Source: Candidatus Brocadia sp. (GTDB lineage Bacteria; Planctomycetota; Brocadiia; Brocadiales; Brocadiaceae). From it: 57,763 bases of DNA. The stretch covers positions 1 to 57,763 of the forward strand of contig JABWAQ010000008.1 of the NCBI GenBank assembly GCA_013360945.1, read 5' to 3'. The notes under the pieces are model-generated. The model ran no database searches. It had not been told where the DNA came from and saw only the letters and a program-made list of their open reading frames with translations. Position numbers and translations under genes: made by a program. Of the stretch, positions 28,554 through 37,838 are shown piece after piece; within the stretch, counting starts at the first letter, position 1; every line of letters starts with the position of its first letter.

Positions 28554-30035
28554 ATGAAAAAACTTGTGCTTATTAATCCTCACCCGATTGGAAATGTTGG
28601 TGAGGAAAATGTTTCGGTATTGAATCAAATGCCGGTGAATCTCGGCTATCTGAAGGTGTTAACACCGGAACACTGGCAAGTCGATATCATTGATGAAACC
28701 CAGGAGCTTGCTATTGACGAAAATACCGGGGATATTACCTTTGGCGGGGCGGACCTGGTTGGCATCACATCGGTGAGTTATCAGGCTCATCGGGCATATC
28801 AGATAGCTACAGCCTGCAGGAAACGGGGGATACCCGTAATTATGGGCGGCATCCATGCAACGAGTTACCCGGAAGAGGCGGCAAAATATGTGGATTGCGT
28901 TGTGACCAGAGAGGCGGTGACTACCTGGGAAAAGATTGTTGGTGATTTTGAAAAGGACTGTCTCCAAAAAAGATACGATGGTGTTCTGACCCCGATGGAA
29001 TTATATCAGGGATTACGACCCGACAGAAAATATCTGAAGGATAAGTACAAATACCGGTATTCAGGTATTATAACTACCGCCGGATGTCCGTTTAGTTGTG
29101 AGTTCTGCTCTGTGCCCCAGTTTCAGGGCAAAAAATACCGGGAAAGACCCATTGAAGACGTCCTCGATGAATTCGAATCCATCAAGGGCCAATATCGCGG
29201 CTTGATCCTGACGGATGAGAATTTTTACGGACACAGCAAAAAATCCAATGAGCGTGTCCGCGACCTTTTCAAGGGCATGGTGGATCGCGGCATTTACCAG
29301 AACTGGTTTGGATTTACCTCACTCAATATCTATAAAGATGATGAAACCCTCGAATACATGCGGAAGAGCGGGTGTGTTGGGGTGTTAATCGGGATTGAGT
29401 CCATTAATGAAGAAGCCTTGAAAACGATGAATAAGAATGTAAACTTGCGTATCTCGATTGATAATTATTTTGAGGCCATCGCGAATATCCGTAAACATGG
29501 TCTTGCAGTTTGGGGAACGATGGTATTCGGCAATGACGCCGATACCCCGGATACCTTTAAACAGGCTGCAGATTTTGTCCTTGATTCCCATGTTGATATT
29601 ATGACTTGCGGCATCTTATGCCCCTTCATCAATACGCCGCTGTATCACCGGCTGAACGGCGAGGGAAGGCTTTTCAGAACAAACTTTCCGGAGGATTGGC
29701 AGTATTACACATCCCATCACCTTACGTATATCCTTAAAAACATGTCTCTGCAGGAACTCATCGATGGCTTCCAATATCTATATGACAAAATTTACGCCAC
29801 AGAAGTATTGAGACAAAGGTTTCAGAATGCAAAAGAGATACTAAAGGACAATATGAACGCCGCCATGTTTGCATTCAGGGTCAATTTGGATTGGCAGACT
29901 GTGTATCAGCACTTGATCCAAAACTTAAAAGAATTACAGGCATCGGGGTTCTACGGTGAAGTCCTAAAGAGATACAATCAATCGAAAAAACCTGTGAAAA
30001 AAGTGGAATTGACGCCGATTGAGGTATCATCATAA
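28554..30035 (+). CDS. B12-binding radical SAM protein
   Basis: Cobalamin-dependent class B radical SAM enzyme, about 493 residues from the ATG at 28554 (AGAGGA 8 bases before; an in-frame upstream codon lacks a site). The N-terminal B12-binding Rossmann domain has LINPHP, MPVNLGYL and the VGITS / MGGIHAT strands; the radical SAM barrel has the cluster motif CPFSCEFC (CxxxCxxC) and LILTDENFY, GVLIGIES. Members methylate, rearrange or cyclise unreactive carbons (BchE, HpnP, HpnJ are relatives). Located between acpS and two ketosynthases, it could modify a fatty chain or hopanoid-type lipid. The substrate cannot be read from sequence. Confidence 0.85.
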   Translation: MKKLVLINPHPIGNVGEENVSVLNQMPVNLGYLKVLTPEHWQVDIIDETQELAIDENTGDITFGGADLVGITSVSYQAHRAYQIATACRKRGIPVIMGGIHATSYPEEAAKYVDCVVTREAVTTWEKIVGDFEKDCLQKRYDGVLTPMELYQGLRPDRKYLKDKYKYRYSGIITTAGCPFSCEFCSVPQFQGKKYRERPIEDVLDEFESIKGQYRGLILTDENFYGHSKKSNERVRDLFKGMVDRGIYQNWFGFTSLNIYKDDETLEYMRKSGCVGVLIGIESINEEALKTMNKNVNLRISIDNYFEAIANIRKHGLAVWGTMVFGNDADTPDTFKQAADFVLDSHVDIMTCGILCPFINTPLYHRLNGEGRLFRTNFPEDWQYYTSHHLTYILKNMSLQELIDGFQYLYDKIYATEVLRQRFQNAKEILKDNMNAAMFAFRVNLDWQTVYQHLIQNLKELQASGFYGEVLKRYNQSKKPVKKVELTPIEVSS

Positions 30036-30058
30036 GAAGTCAATTCATTGGTTATTAT

Positions 30059-30106
30059 AGGTCAACGTATTTGCGTAATGAAAGCGAATAGTTGACCTCT
30101 CTTATT
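30059..30106 (+). terminator. possible terminator after radical SAM gene
   Basis: An 8-bp stem (30059-30066 with 30091-30098), extended by a looser inner stem, is followed by CTCTTATTTC. The T-tract is weak. Confidence 0.4.
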
Positions 30107-30191
30107 TCATGTCCGGGAATTTTAAACTGGTCGCACAATGATCTCGGCTGCGCTGCAAAGCAGCTGAAATCATGATTTTAAGATCGAAAAT

Positions 30192-31400
30192 ATGCCAAAG
30201 GTTGTAATTACAGGTTTAGGATTAGTTACGCCAGTTGGAATTGGGGTCAAGCAAAGCTGGGAATCGTTCATCCATGGCAGGAACGGGGCCAACGAGATGC
30301 AATCCTTCGATACCTCCAAATATAAAGTTCATCGCTCCTGTGAAGTTAAAAATTTCCAATGGGACTTTTCACTTGAGAATCAGATTAAGGAAAACACCAT
30401 CCATAAATACGTCTACTATGCAGCAAGAGAGGCATTGCAGGAAAGCGGCTTGTTGCATGACAAAAATTACAATAAGGAGCGATTCGGCATTGCTATAGGG
30501 ACGTTGGCAGCCGAATTGACGCCGTTTGAAAGGCTTCTGCGATTAGATACCTCAAAGAAAGATAACGGCTTTGATAGAATCGTTGCTGCGGTTTATCCAC
30601 CCAATTCAATTACGAATATTCTGGCCCAATATTTTGATTTTGAGGGACCGGCCATGATCTCACTGAATGCCTGTTCATCGGGCAACCATGCCATTGCCTG
30701 GGCTTGCGAGCTTCTTCTCGGGGACAAAGCAGATGTGATGATGGTCGGTGGCGGTGACATGATCCCCCAAACTGAATTTACCCATTTTCATAACCTCAAG
30801 GCACTGGCGCCTGAGCGTTGCCAACCCTTCGATAAAAACCGTCAGGGGCTTATGATTGGCGAAGGGGCGGGGATATTGATTATGGAGCGTTATGAATTCG
30901 CGAAAAAACGCGGGGCAACAATTATTGCAGAGATGGCGGGCTATGGGCTGAGTTGTGACGGATTCCATATGACGGCGCCTCATCCGGAGGGTGACGGGGC
31001 GGTAAGGTGCATGAGCGATGCATTAACGATGTCAAAACGCTCTCCTGCTGATATTGGTTACATCAATGCCCACGGTACGGGTACGCCACATAATGACAAG
31101 ACGGAGACCATCGCCATAAAGCGTGTATTTGGCGCGGATGCTTACAGGATTCCCTGCAGTTCTACAAAATCTATGATCGGCCACCTCATGGGCGCTGCCA
31201 GCGCTGTGGAATCGGTTATCTCATGCCTGACACTCAGGCACGGAATTGTACCACCGACGATTAATTACGAGACTCCGGACCCGGAATGTGATCTCGATTA
31301 CGTGCCCAATACGGCACGAGAGTTAAAAGTGAATCATGTCTTAAATAACTCCTTCGCCTTTGGTGGCAATAACGCCACCACGATATTCAGCAAAGTATGA
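30192..31400 (+). CDS. beta-ketoacyl-ACP synthase, FabF type
   Basis: Condensing enzyme of 402 residues; extends an acyl chain by decarboxylative addition of malonyl-ACP. The full catalytic triad is present: Cys161 (LNACSSGNHAI), His294 (NAHGTGTPHND) and His331 (KSMIGHLMGAASAVE). The C-terminal SFAFGGNNAT glycine-rich turn is intact. It overlaps the next gene by 4 bases, the arrangement of a ketosynthase alpha/beta pair in type II polyketide and aryl-polyene systems. Housekeeping fabF normally sits with acpP and fabD, absent here, so a specialised lipid or polyketide role is more likely. Confidence 0.9.
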   Translation: MPKVVITGLGLVTPVGIGVKQSWESFIHGRNGANEMQSFDTSKYKVHRSCEVKNFQWDFSLENQIKENTIHKYVYYAAREALQESGLLHDKNYNKERFGIAIGTLAAELTPFERLLRLDTSKKDNGFDRIVAAVYPPNSITNILAQYFDFEGPAMISLNACSSGNHAIAWACELLLGDKADVMMVGGGDMIPQTEFTHFHNLKALAPERCQPFDKNRQGLMIGEGAGILIMERYEFAKKRGATIIAEMAGYGLSCDGFHMTAPHPEGDGAVRCMSDALTMSKRSPADIGYINAHGTGTPHNDKTETIAIKRVFGADAYRIPCSSTKSMIGHLMGAASAVESVISCLTLRHGIVPPTINYETPDPECDLDYVPNTARELKVNHVLNNSFAFGGNNATTIFSKV

Positions 31401-32635
31401 AAAAACGAGTCGTTGTTACTGGATTAGGTGTTGTTTCCCCCATTGGATGCGGTAAAGAGGCATTCTGGAATAATCTTACGGAAGGAAAATCGGGTATCGC
31501 ACCCATGTCATCCCTCGACCTCTCTCCGTATAAATGCAAGCTGGGGGGCGAGGTGAGAGACCTTAAACCCGAGATATACCTTGGCAGCAAGGGCCTGAAA
31601 TATTTGAACAAGGGCACAAGGTTTTTGGGATCTGCAGCAAAGATGGCCATTGATGACGGAAAACTCCCAACGGACGGTTCATTGTCAGGGCAGATGGGTA
31701 TTGTCATTGGCTCATCCCTGGGCAATTTTTCCGAAACAACTGATTACTTTTATGAAATCATCAGAAACAATCCATCTGAACTCTCTCCCATGCTCAGCTA
31801 TGACGTTGCCTTGAATTCTTCCATCAATTACGTATCCGTCATCTTTAAAATTAAAGGGCTCGCGCGCACTATTTCTGCGGGTTTCACGTCCGGTACCGAC
31901 GCCATTGGAGATGCGTATAAAATGATTCAGCGCGATATGGCAAAGGTAATCGTGGCAGGCGGGGTCGAACAGATATCCATTGATCTATACCTGATATTCT
32001 ATCTGCGCGGTTTGTTATCGGGTCTTGATGGCACAAGAGAGGTAAGCCTGCCTTTTGATAGAGAGCGAAATGGTTTTGTCATGGCCGAGGGTAGTTACGT
32101 GGTTGTCCTGGAAGAACTTCAGCACGCCCTGGACAGAGGAGCCCATATCTATGCGGAGATAAGAGGCTTTGGCAATACCTTCGTGGGTGGTAAAAACCAT
32201 CCTCCGGAAGTAAGAGTGCGTCGTGCTGAAAAGGCTATGTATGAGGCACTGGAAGACGCAGGGATAAGAAAAGAAGGTGTTGATCTCATCAGTGCAAATG
32301 CGAATGGATGCAAGGTGCAGGATAAAGTAGAAGCGAAGGCAATCCAATTGTTATTTGGCGTAAATAGCGATTGTATTCCAATATCGGCAATAAAATCGAA
32401 TATCGGCGAATCGTATGGAAACGCTGGTGCAGCACAACTCATTTCATCAATCATGTCCATAAACACAGGTCAAATACCGCGCATCATCAATCACAGAGAA
32501 AAAGATACTGATATGAATCTGAACCTTATCTTAGAAAAATCTTTCAAAAAAGAAATCAACCATGCACTGATAAATACCATGGATTATGATGGAAATAATT
32601 CTTGTCTGCTCATAAGCAGGTGGACTCCGTCGTGA
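31397..32635 (+). CDS. catalytically dead ketosynthase (chain-length-factor-like)
   Basis: A 412-residue thiolase-fold protein clearly related to FabF, but with all three catalytic positions changed: Phe163 replaces the Cys (ISAGFTSGTDAIG), Asn303 replaces the first His (SANANGCKV) and Glu338 the second (KSNIGESYGNAGA). It overlaps the active ketosynthase gene by 4 bases. That combination matches KS-beta or chain-length factors, which pair with an active KS-alpha and set product length. It should not condense on its own. Whether it has a Gln-type decarboxylase role as in type II PKS is doubtful, since Phe replaces the usual Gln. Confidence 0.85.
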   Translation: MKKRVVVTGLGVVSPIGCGKEAFWNNLTEGKSGIAPMSSLDLSPYKCKLGGEVRDLKPEIYLGSKGLKYLNKGTRFLGSAAKMAIDDGKLPTDGSLSGQMGIVIGSSLGNFSETTDYFYEIIRNNPSELSPMLSYDVALNSSINYVSVIFKIKGLARTISAGFTSGTDAIGDAYKMIQRDMAKVIVAGGVEQISIDLYLIFYLRGLLSGLDGTREVSLPFDRERNGFVMAEGSYVVVLEELQHALDRGAHIYAEIRGFGNTFVGGKNHPPEVRVRRAEKAMYEALEDAGIRKEGVDLISANANGCKVQDKVEAKAIQLLFGVNSDCIPISAIKSNIGESYGNAGAAQLISSIMSINTGQIPRIINHREKDTDMNLNLILEKSFKKEINHALINTMDYDGNNSCLLISRWTPS

Positions 32636-33011
32636 GCTTGGTCGAACGATTAATGCGTGTGGTTTTTCACGCCGGATCCACGTAAGGGTAGCAATCGGGA
32701 CTGTACAGCCGTACAATCACCCGCATTCCATATTCCGCCGCTCCTTATGCCAATCAATATAATATTGATAATTCTGTGATCGAGTTGTACAATGAGTTCA
32801 TCGAAATTTTGCAGGAGTAGGGTGGGCATCGCCCACCAAACATCTCGTTCACGTTGCCTATTTTTTGGTGGGCTTTTAGAAAAAGTGCGTTTTCGTTCAG
32901 AGAACGGGCATAACAATTCGCTTGTGCGGACAGGCTACCGGCTGCCGCACCGTCTAGACGCTGATTCAAGAAACACGAAAACCTCAAAATACGCAGAAAC
33001 CGCAACCATCT
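32636..33011. other. intergenic region with a perfect hairpin
   Basis: No credible gene in 376 bases. GGTGGGC-ATC-GCCCACC at 32821-32837 is a perfect 7-bp hairpin without T-tract, repeated in part by TGGTGGGC at about 32865. Confidence 0.45.
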
Positions 33012-34145
33012 ATGTATACCAGACGTAACATTGTTTACGGTTTTGTAATCTCGTTTACGCTGATTTTGTGTTTTGGCATGGTCACCTCCGCAGCGACTAT
33101 CGTGCAAGTGTCATGCGGGGGTTTTCATAGCCTCGCCTTGCAATCAGACGGCACGGTCTGGGCATGGGGATTAAATGTCTACGGTCAGCTTGGTGATGGA
33201 ACAAATACCGACAGGAAAACACCGGTACAAGTTAAGGACTTGCGGAACGTCGCTGCAATTGGAGGAGGGGTGTGGCACAGTATGGCGCTGAAGACGGACG
33301 GTACGGTCTGGACGTGGGGAGGCAACTGGGCCGGACAACTGGGGGATGGCACGACAAAGAGCAGAAACACACCGGTGCAGGTGAACGGCCTTCATGATAT
33401 TACGGCAATTGCCACAAAGGGGCAACATAGCATCGTCCTGAAGTCAGACGGAACGGTCTGGACCTGGGGGAGAAACGCATACGGACAATTAGGGGACGGC
33501 ACCACAACCGACAGACACACACCGGTACAGACAAGGGTGCTTGTCAACATCCTCTCCATTGCCGGAGGCGGGTACCACAGCCTAGCCCGTAAGGCGGATG
33601 GCACGATCTGGGCATGGGGACTTAACAAGTACGGTCAGGTGGGGGATGGTTCCACCACTGACAGGTCGATTCCTGTTTCACTTAGCGGACTTAAGGACAT
33701 TATCAGTATCTATGGTGGCGGAGATCACAGCATTGCCCTGAAGAATAACGGCATGGTTCTTACGTGGGGATTTAATCGGTGCGGCCAGTTGGGAGACGCT
33801 TTGGCAGAAAGCAGGAGCGCACCATATCCGATGGAAGGACTGAAAAATGTGATTGCAATTGCCGGAGGTGGAGATCATACCCTTGCTCTGAAGTCAGATG
33901 GTACCGTATGGGCGTGGGGCGGTAACAATTCGGGTCAGTTGGGTGATGCGACTAACACCGGTAGGGGGCTGCCCACGCTCGTGAAAAACATTGAACATGC
34001 TACTTCTGTTTCTTGCGGTGGAGAGCACAGCCTTGCGTTAAAATCCGATGGCACGGTATGGGCATGGGGACTAAATAAGAACGGTCAACTGGGAGACGGT
34101 TCTGCCTTGAACAGAAACACCCCGGTGCCGGTAGCCATCAAGTGA
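33012..34145 (+). CDS. exported RCC1-type seven-bladed propeller
   Basis: Protein of 377 residues with a signal sequence (1-29, ending TSAA). The rest is seven copies of a 50-residue RCC1 repeat, each with [15 protein letters not shown] followed by GQLGDG, closing a seven-bladed beta-propeller. One blade (about residues 234-284) is degenerate ([16 protein letters not shown]). Bacterial exported RCC1 proteins are seen in Planctomycetes and Chlorobi as probable binding or adhesion platforms; no enzyme domain is fused. No good ribosome site is visible before the ATG. It stands between repeats and the GNAT gene. Confidence 0.85.
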   Translation: MYTRRNIVYGFVISFTLILCFGMVTSAATIVQVSCGGFHSLALQSDGTVWAWGLNVYGQLGDGTNTDRKTPVQVKDLRNVAAIGGGVWHSMALKTDGTVWTWGGNWAGQLGDGTTKSRNTPVQVNGLHDITAIATKGQHSIVLKSDGTVWTWGRNAYGQLGDGTTTDRHTPVQTRVLVNILSIAGGGYHSLARKADGTIWAWGLNKYGQVGDGSTTDRSIPVSLSGLKDIISIYGGGDHSIALKNNGMVLTWGFNRCGQLGDALAESRSAPYPMEGLKNVIAIAGGGDHTLALKSDGTVWAWGGNNSGQLGDATNTGRGLPTLVKNIEHATSVSCGGEHSLALKSDGTVWAWGLNKNGQLGDGSALNRNTPVPVAIK

Positions 34146-34317
34146 CTGCAAGAAGTGAAGCTATCTCAGGATTTGGTATTCCTGAGCAACAAAAGCAACC
34201 CTGTCAGGGTTGTGTTACGCGTTCGCGTTTTGGATTTCGTCTTTTCCGGTTTGTTCGGATGTGCATTTTCGAGGGCAAAATCTTCTGATAAGAAGCGTTT
34301 TCATATTCATACTTCCT

Positions 34318-34854
34318 ATGAAAATCCGACATGTTACGGAACACGATTTAGATGCCTGTTATACTCTGGAATCTCTTTGCTATACGTCTGATGCGGCAAC
34401 GAAGGAACAAATTCAGAAACGTATGCAGGTGTTTCCCGAAGGATTTCTCGTTGCCGAATCGAACGGACGGATCATTGGAATGATTAATAGCGGAGCAACA
34501 AACAAGGAGGATATAACGGACGAGGCATTTAAGGACATGGTGGGTCATGTGAAGGACGGGAAAAATATCGTCATCTTTTCTTTGGCGGTCTTGCCCGGAT
34601 TCCAGGGTATGGGAGTTTCCAAAAAACTCATGCTAAAATTTATCGGTGTAGCAAAGGATTTAAAAAAAGAGAAGATTCTCTTGATTTGCAAATCTGACGT
34701 AATTCCTTATTATCAAAAGTACGGCTTTTCCTATGGTGGAAAGTCAAAATCGAGGCATGGAGGCTTCGAATGGCATGAGATGTATTTGCCATGCAATAAC
34801 CTTCAGGCGGGAACTCCTGACAGATCAGGGGAGATAAGCGGCTCAGGTGGATAA
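34318..34854 (+). CDS. GNAT-family acetyltransferase
   Basis: About 178 residues from the ATG at 34318; the open frame extends upstream but that part is not protein-like. GNAT features: a front MKIRHVTEHDLDACYTLE, the strand FLVAESNGRIIGMI, and the acetyl-CoA loop SLAVLPGFQGMGVSKKLM, then YYQKYGFSYGG near the end. It transfers an acetyl group to an unknown amine. The last 52 bases overlap the 3' end of the convergent SplB-like gene, which makes its extreme C-terminus unusual (Gly/Ser-rich). Confidence 0.8.
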   Translation: MKIRHVTEHDLDACYTLESLCYTSDAATKEQIQKRMQVFPEGFLVAESNGRIIGMINSGATNKEDITDEAFKDMVGHVKDGKNIVIFSLAVLPGFQGMGVSKKLMLKFIGVAKDLKKEKILLICKSDVIPYYQKYGFSYGGKSKSRHGGFEWHEMYLPCNNLQAGTPDRSGEISGSGG

Positions 34855-35999
34855 ACGACGGGCTTCTCGAAGCGCATCGATTTTTCTTCCATGCAGAGAT
34901 AAATCGGGACACCTTTACAATGCCTGCGGATCCATGACGTCATATTTTTGTAGAGGGATCGTCTTACTTCCTGTGGATACCGAAGCTTGCCATCATGACC
35001 GGTAAAAAATTCTTCATCGAGTATGGTATTACCCGGGAAACGGTTTTCCATGATTTTCTTCAGGCGCGGTGTCATACGGAGGATGCCCAGGCTTATCCAT
35101 GCAACATCACCACCTCCTACGGCATGAAAAGTCATATCGATCAAAGCCTCATAATCGGATTCACATCCTGGGTAATAAATGATGGGGTCATAGTGAAAGG
35201 CGACCTGGTAGCCATGGGCAACGCATTTTTGCGCTGCTGCGAGCCTCTTTGCTAACGGGGCGGTAAAGTGCTCCACGATTTTCTGAGGATTCAATGACCA
35301 GGAGACAATGATATTTCTTGCCCCTGGAACAGAAGTCAAAAGATCAACATTGTCACTCTAGGTTTTCAACTCGTACAGGGTTTTCGGATAGTGGCGAAAA
35401 AACTCGACGATCCGCGGTGAGTATCCTGTGATATGGTCAAACGCGAGGGAATCGGTTAACTCACATGAACCACAGCGGATGTTTCGTCCCAGATTCCTGA
35501 ATGCTGAAAAAAACTCCTCAATATTGGCAGGCAGAATAATACCCGGTGAGTTAATGTAATCCTGCAGGACGCAATAGGTGCATTCATACGGGCACCCGCT
35601 GCCGAGATTGACGACATAATAACCGCAGTGGGCGGATTTACTTGAACAGGGGCATTTTTTAAAAAAATCATAATCCTCGCGCACCAGGTAAAAATTCTCC
35701 ATTCTCCTGTTATAATCGGTGATGCCGAACCGTCTCTTCCCAACGTGTTGTTTGTAGGATTTTATTATTTCAACGTTACTCTCCGCGAAAGATGGATAGC
35801 GTCGCTTCAACAGATAATCTTTGATTGTGGAAAATCTGCTTGGTGGTTTGGGTAAGCTCTCAGCTATCTTTGTATAATCGATACGTTCCCGCTTGACAAT
35901 TTCAAACAGGAGTCGGGAGATCTCTTGCTGTTTGTTTATGCCAAAATATGGGTAATATTTACTAACAAATGTCTTGATTTGTTCCGTATTGACGATCAT
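34803..35999 (-). pseudogene. spore-photolyase-like radical SAM gene with in-frame amber codon
   Basis: One reading frame of about 398 codons encodes an SplB-family protein: helical N-terminus, radical SAM motif CPYECTYC (Cys136, Cys140, Cys143), then NIRCGSCELTDSLAFDHITGYSP, and after the break IIVSWSLNPQKIVEHF and FHYDPIIYYPGCESDYEALID. At codon 214 (35360-35358) TAG replaces what is normally Lys in ELKTKSDNVD; the frame continues without other disruption. Family members repair UV dimers (SP lyase) or are of unknown function. Options: recent nonsense mutation, sequencing error, or suppression. Two pieces would be non-functional alone. Confidence 0.8.
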
Positions 36000-36081
36000 T
36001 GCCTTGCATGTAATTCCTAAGCTAAACCATCCGCTAAGCGGGTGTGAACAGCAAAAGCTAAGCTGTAGTATTTACAAAAAA

Positions 36082-36142
36082 ATCTCCTTCGGTATATTGC
36101 GGTTGGGAATACTTTAAGATTAGCAATATAGCAGAAGGAGAT
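36082..36142. repeat. left-end hairpin of IS200-like element
   Basis: ATCTCCTTCGGTATATTGC (36082-36100) pairs with 36123-36142, which contains the AGAAGGAG ribosome site of the following transposase. Sequestering that site is the known translation control of IS200 elements. Confidence 0.65.
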
Positions 36143-36147
36143 TAAGG

Positions 36148-36474
36148 ATGAAGAAGAGTCTATCACACACGGTATGGGAGTGCAAGTATCATGTTGTATG
36201 GGTGCCGAAGAAAAGGCATAAGATAGTTTACGGAAAGCTGCGAAAAGAAATGGGTGAAATATTACGTCGTTTAAGTGAGTACAAAGGAGTGGAAGTGATA
36301 GAAGGTAAAGCATGTATAGATCATATTCACATATGTTTGGCAATACCGCCGAAATAATCAGTATCAACGATAGTGGGATATTTAAAAGGTAAAAGTGCGA
36401 TGATAGTATTTGAGAAGTACAGTCATCTAAGGCAGAATTTTCGAGGTCACCAATTTTGGGCAAAAGGTTGGTAA
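36148..36474 (+). pseudogene. IS200/IS605 TnpA remnant
   Basis: HUH single-strand transposase. MKKSLSHTVWECKYHVVWVPKKRHK and DHIHICLAIPPK (the HUH metal-site histidines) are typical. A TAA at 36355-36357 interrupts the frame where Tyr is expected (IPPKYS), and the frame then continues SVSTIVGYLKGKSAMIVFEKY to a second stop at 36472 before the catalytic tyrosine. Two defects make it inactive. Confidence 0.8.
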
Positions 36475-37251
36475 GGCCTTTTATTTTTTCAGCGCAACGT
36501 ACTTCAAAAAAACGATTCTTTCCACTGAATGAAATATGCGTGGATTGATAGTGGCCACTAAATATCACAGAGCGTGAAATTGCGTATCTGCAAAGCCCCT
36601 TGCCCGTCACGGCAACATCACCAGGTCGGCACAGGCTGCAAAGAAGAATCGGTGGGCATTCTGACAACTGATCCATAAGCACCACATAAACCCTGGAAAC
36701 TACAAGACCATCCCTTATAGCACTCCCCGGTCTCAATCAAAAAAAAAAGGGCCCATAACCTCTTTGTTGTATTCGTGTTTATATTCATTCGTGGCCGATT
36801 GCAATGTAGAGAGACGAGCCTCGTCGCTCTAAAATCACAGCATTGAAATTCCTTACACAGACTTAGGTTTTTTATAATGTATAAGTAGGACATTTCCTTG
36901 TATTTGCTATGATAAATTTGTCCTACCATCAAGTTCTTTATTAAAAGGGACTTACTCATTTTCCATCTAAATCACCAGGATAAATTTATCATAGTAGATG
37001 CGTGAATTATGAAAAAATCAAAGGCATCGCCTGATCTTTACCTGCACAAAAAACATCTCCATTTCCTTCATTGATCAGCATTTGAGAACTATTCAACTTT
37101 TTGTGCGATAAATTTTGCCCATGAGGGCACAGCGGTTGCGGAATGCTAGGTTGCCAGTAATTACAGAAAGCGAAATTACCGCTTGTCATTGCGAACGTAA
37201 GGAAGCAATCTCAACTTCAAATAAATTATTGACAAGCAGGAAAAGTATACA
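36475..37251. other. intergenic region with an inverted repeat pair
   Basis: About 780 bases without a convincing gene; long minus-strand frames here have no family resemblance. CTATGATAAATTTGTCCT (36907-36924) and its inverted partner with one mismatch (36977-36994) bound an 88-base segment that may be another small non-autonomous element. Confidence 0.45.
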
Positions 37252-37536
37252 ATGGGAAAGCCATCCATTATGCAGGAGATAGTAGCTTATCTGTCCGAAC
37301 ATCCCGATGCCGAGGACACGCTGGAGGGTGTCGCTGAGTGGTGGTTGTTGAAGCAAAAGGTCAGGCATAAGACACGGGAGGTCAAAAAATCCCTCTCGGA
37401 AATGGTGGCACAAGGCCTCCTGCTTGAGCAGAAAGGGCAGGACAATCATATCTATTATCGAATAAACCGGAGCAAGTATGATGAGATAAAGGGCTATCCA
37501 ACAAAAAACATAACGACAAAGGCAAACCCTGAGTGA
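37252..37536 (+). CDS. small winged-helix-like protein
   Basis: A 94-residue protein predicted by eye to be helical then beta-hairpin, as in winged helices: EIVAYLSEHPDAEDTLEGVAEWWL, a second helix VRHKTREVKKSLSEMVAQGLLLEQ, then the wing DNHIYYRINRSKY. AGGA precedes the ATG by 10 bases. It is separated from the giant-protein gene cluster by a strong terminator but could still regulate it. No specific family recognised. Confidence 0.6.
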   Translation: MGKPSIMQEIVAYLSEHPDAEDTLEGVAEWWLLKQKVRHKTREVKKSLSEMVAQGLLLEQKGQDNHIYYRINRSKYDEIKGYPTKNITTKANPE

Positions 37537-37568
37537 TCAGGGGACGCAAAGTAACAGGGTCTTTTGTA

Positions 37569-37588
37569 GGGGCGTAGTGCCTACGCCC
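37569..37588. repeat. GGGGCGTAG/CTACGCCC hairpin
   Basis: A 8-9 bp stem with a 3-base loop, just upstream of the terminator; a common form of small intergenic palindrome in this window. Confidence 0.4.
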
Positions 37589-37611
37589 TTCACGGATATA
37601 CGTTAGAAGAC

Positions 37612-37667
37612 AGCCTTACTGCCGAAGATGTTTCCAGGAACATTTTTGCAGTAAGGCTTTTTTTATT
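37612..37667 (+). terminator. strong rho-independent terminator
   Basis: A perfect 11-bp stem (37612-37622 with 37648-37658) with an inner small stem is followed by TTTTTTTATT. It insulates the downstream 12-kb cluster, whose promoter must lie in 37668-37838. Confidence 0.8.
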
Positions 37668-37838
37668 GAGGAACACGGTGATTGTTCCTGAGTGAAAATT
37701 ATGGAATTGATGATATTTTTTACAGCCACATTACAATAAAAGAAAATATTGGATGTTCCAGAAACTGTCAATTTTCTTACAATAAGCAGGGTATTGCTTT
37801 CTCAAAAAAGGACATTTTTGGCGTGAAAGGAGGATGTC

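Noticed and set aside
32792-33028. 78-codon plus-strand ORF before the RCC1 gene
   Set aside because: Spans a hairpin repeat and overlaps the RCC1 start; composition unlike a protein.
33012-34145. Tandem repeats as a possible CRISPR-like array
   Set aside because: The repeats are 150-base coding RCC1 units with diverged codons, not short identical repeats with spacers.
36017-36736. 239-codon minus-strand ORF
   Set aside because: Lies antisense to the IS200 remnant and its hairpin; the translated sequence has no protein-like pattern.
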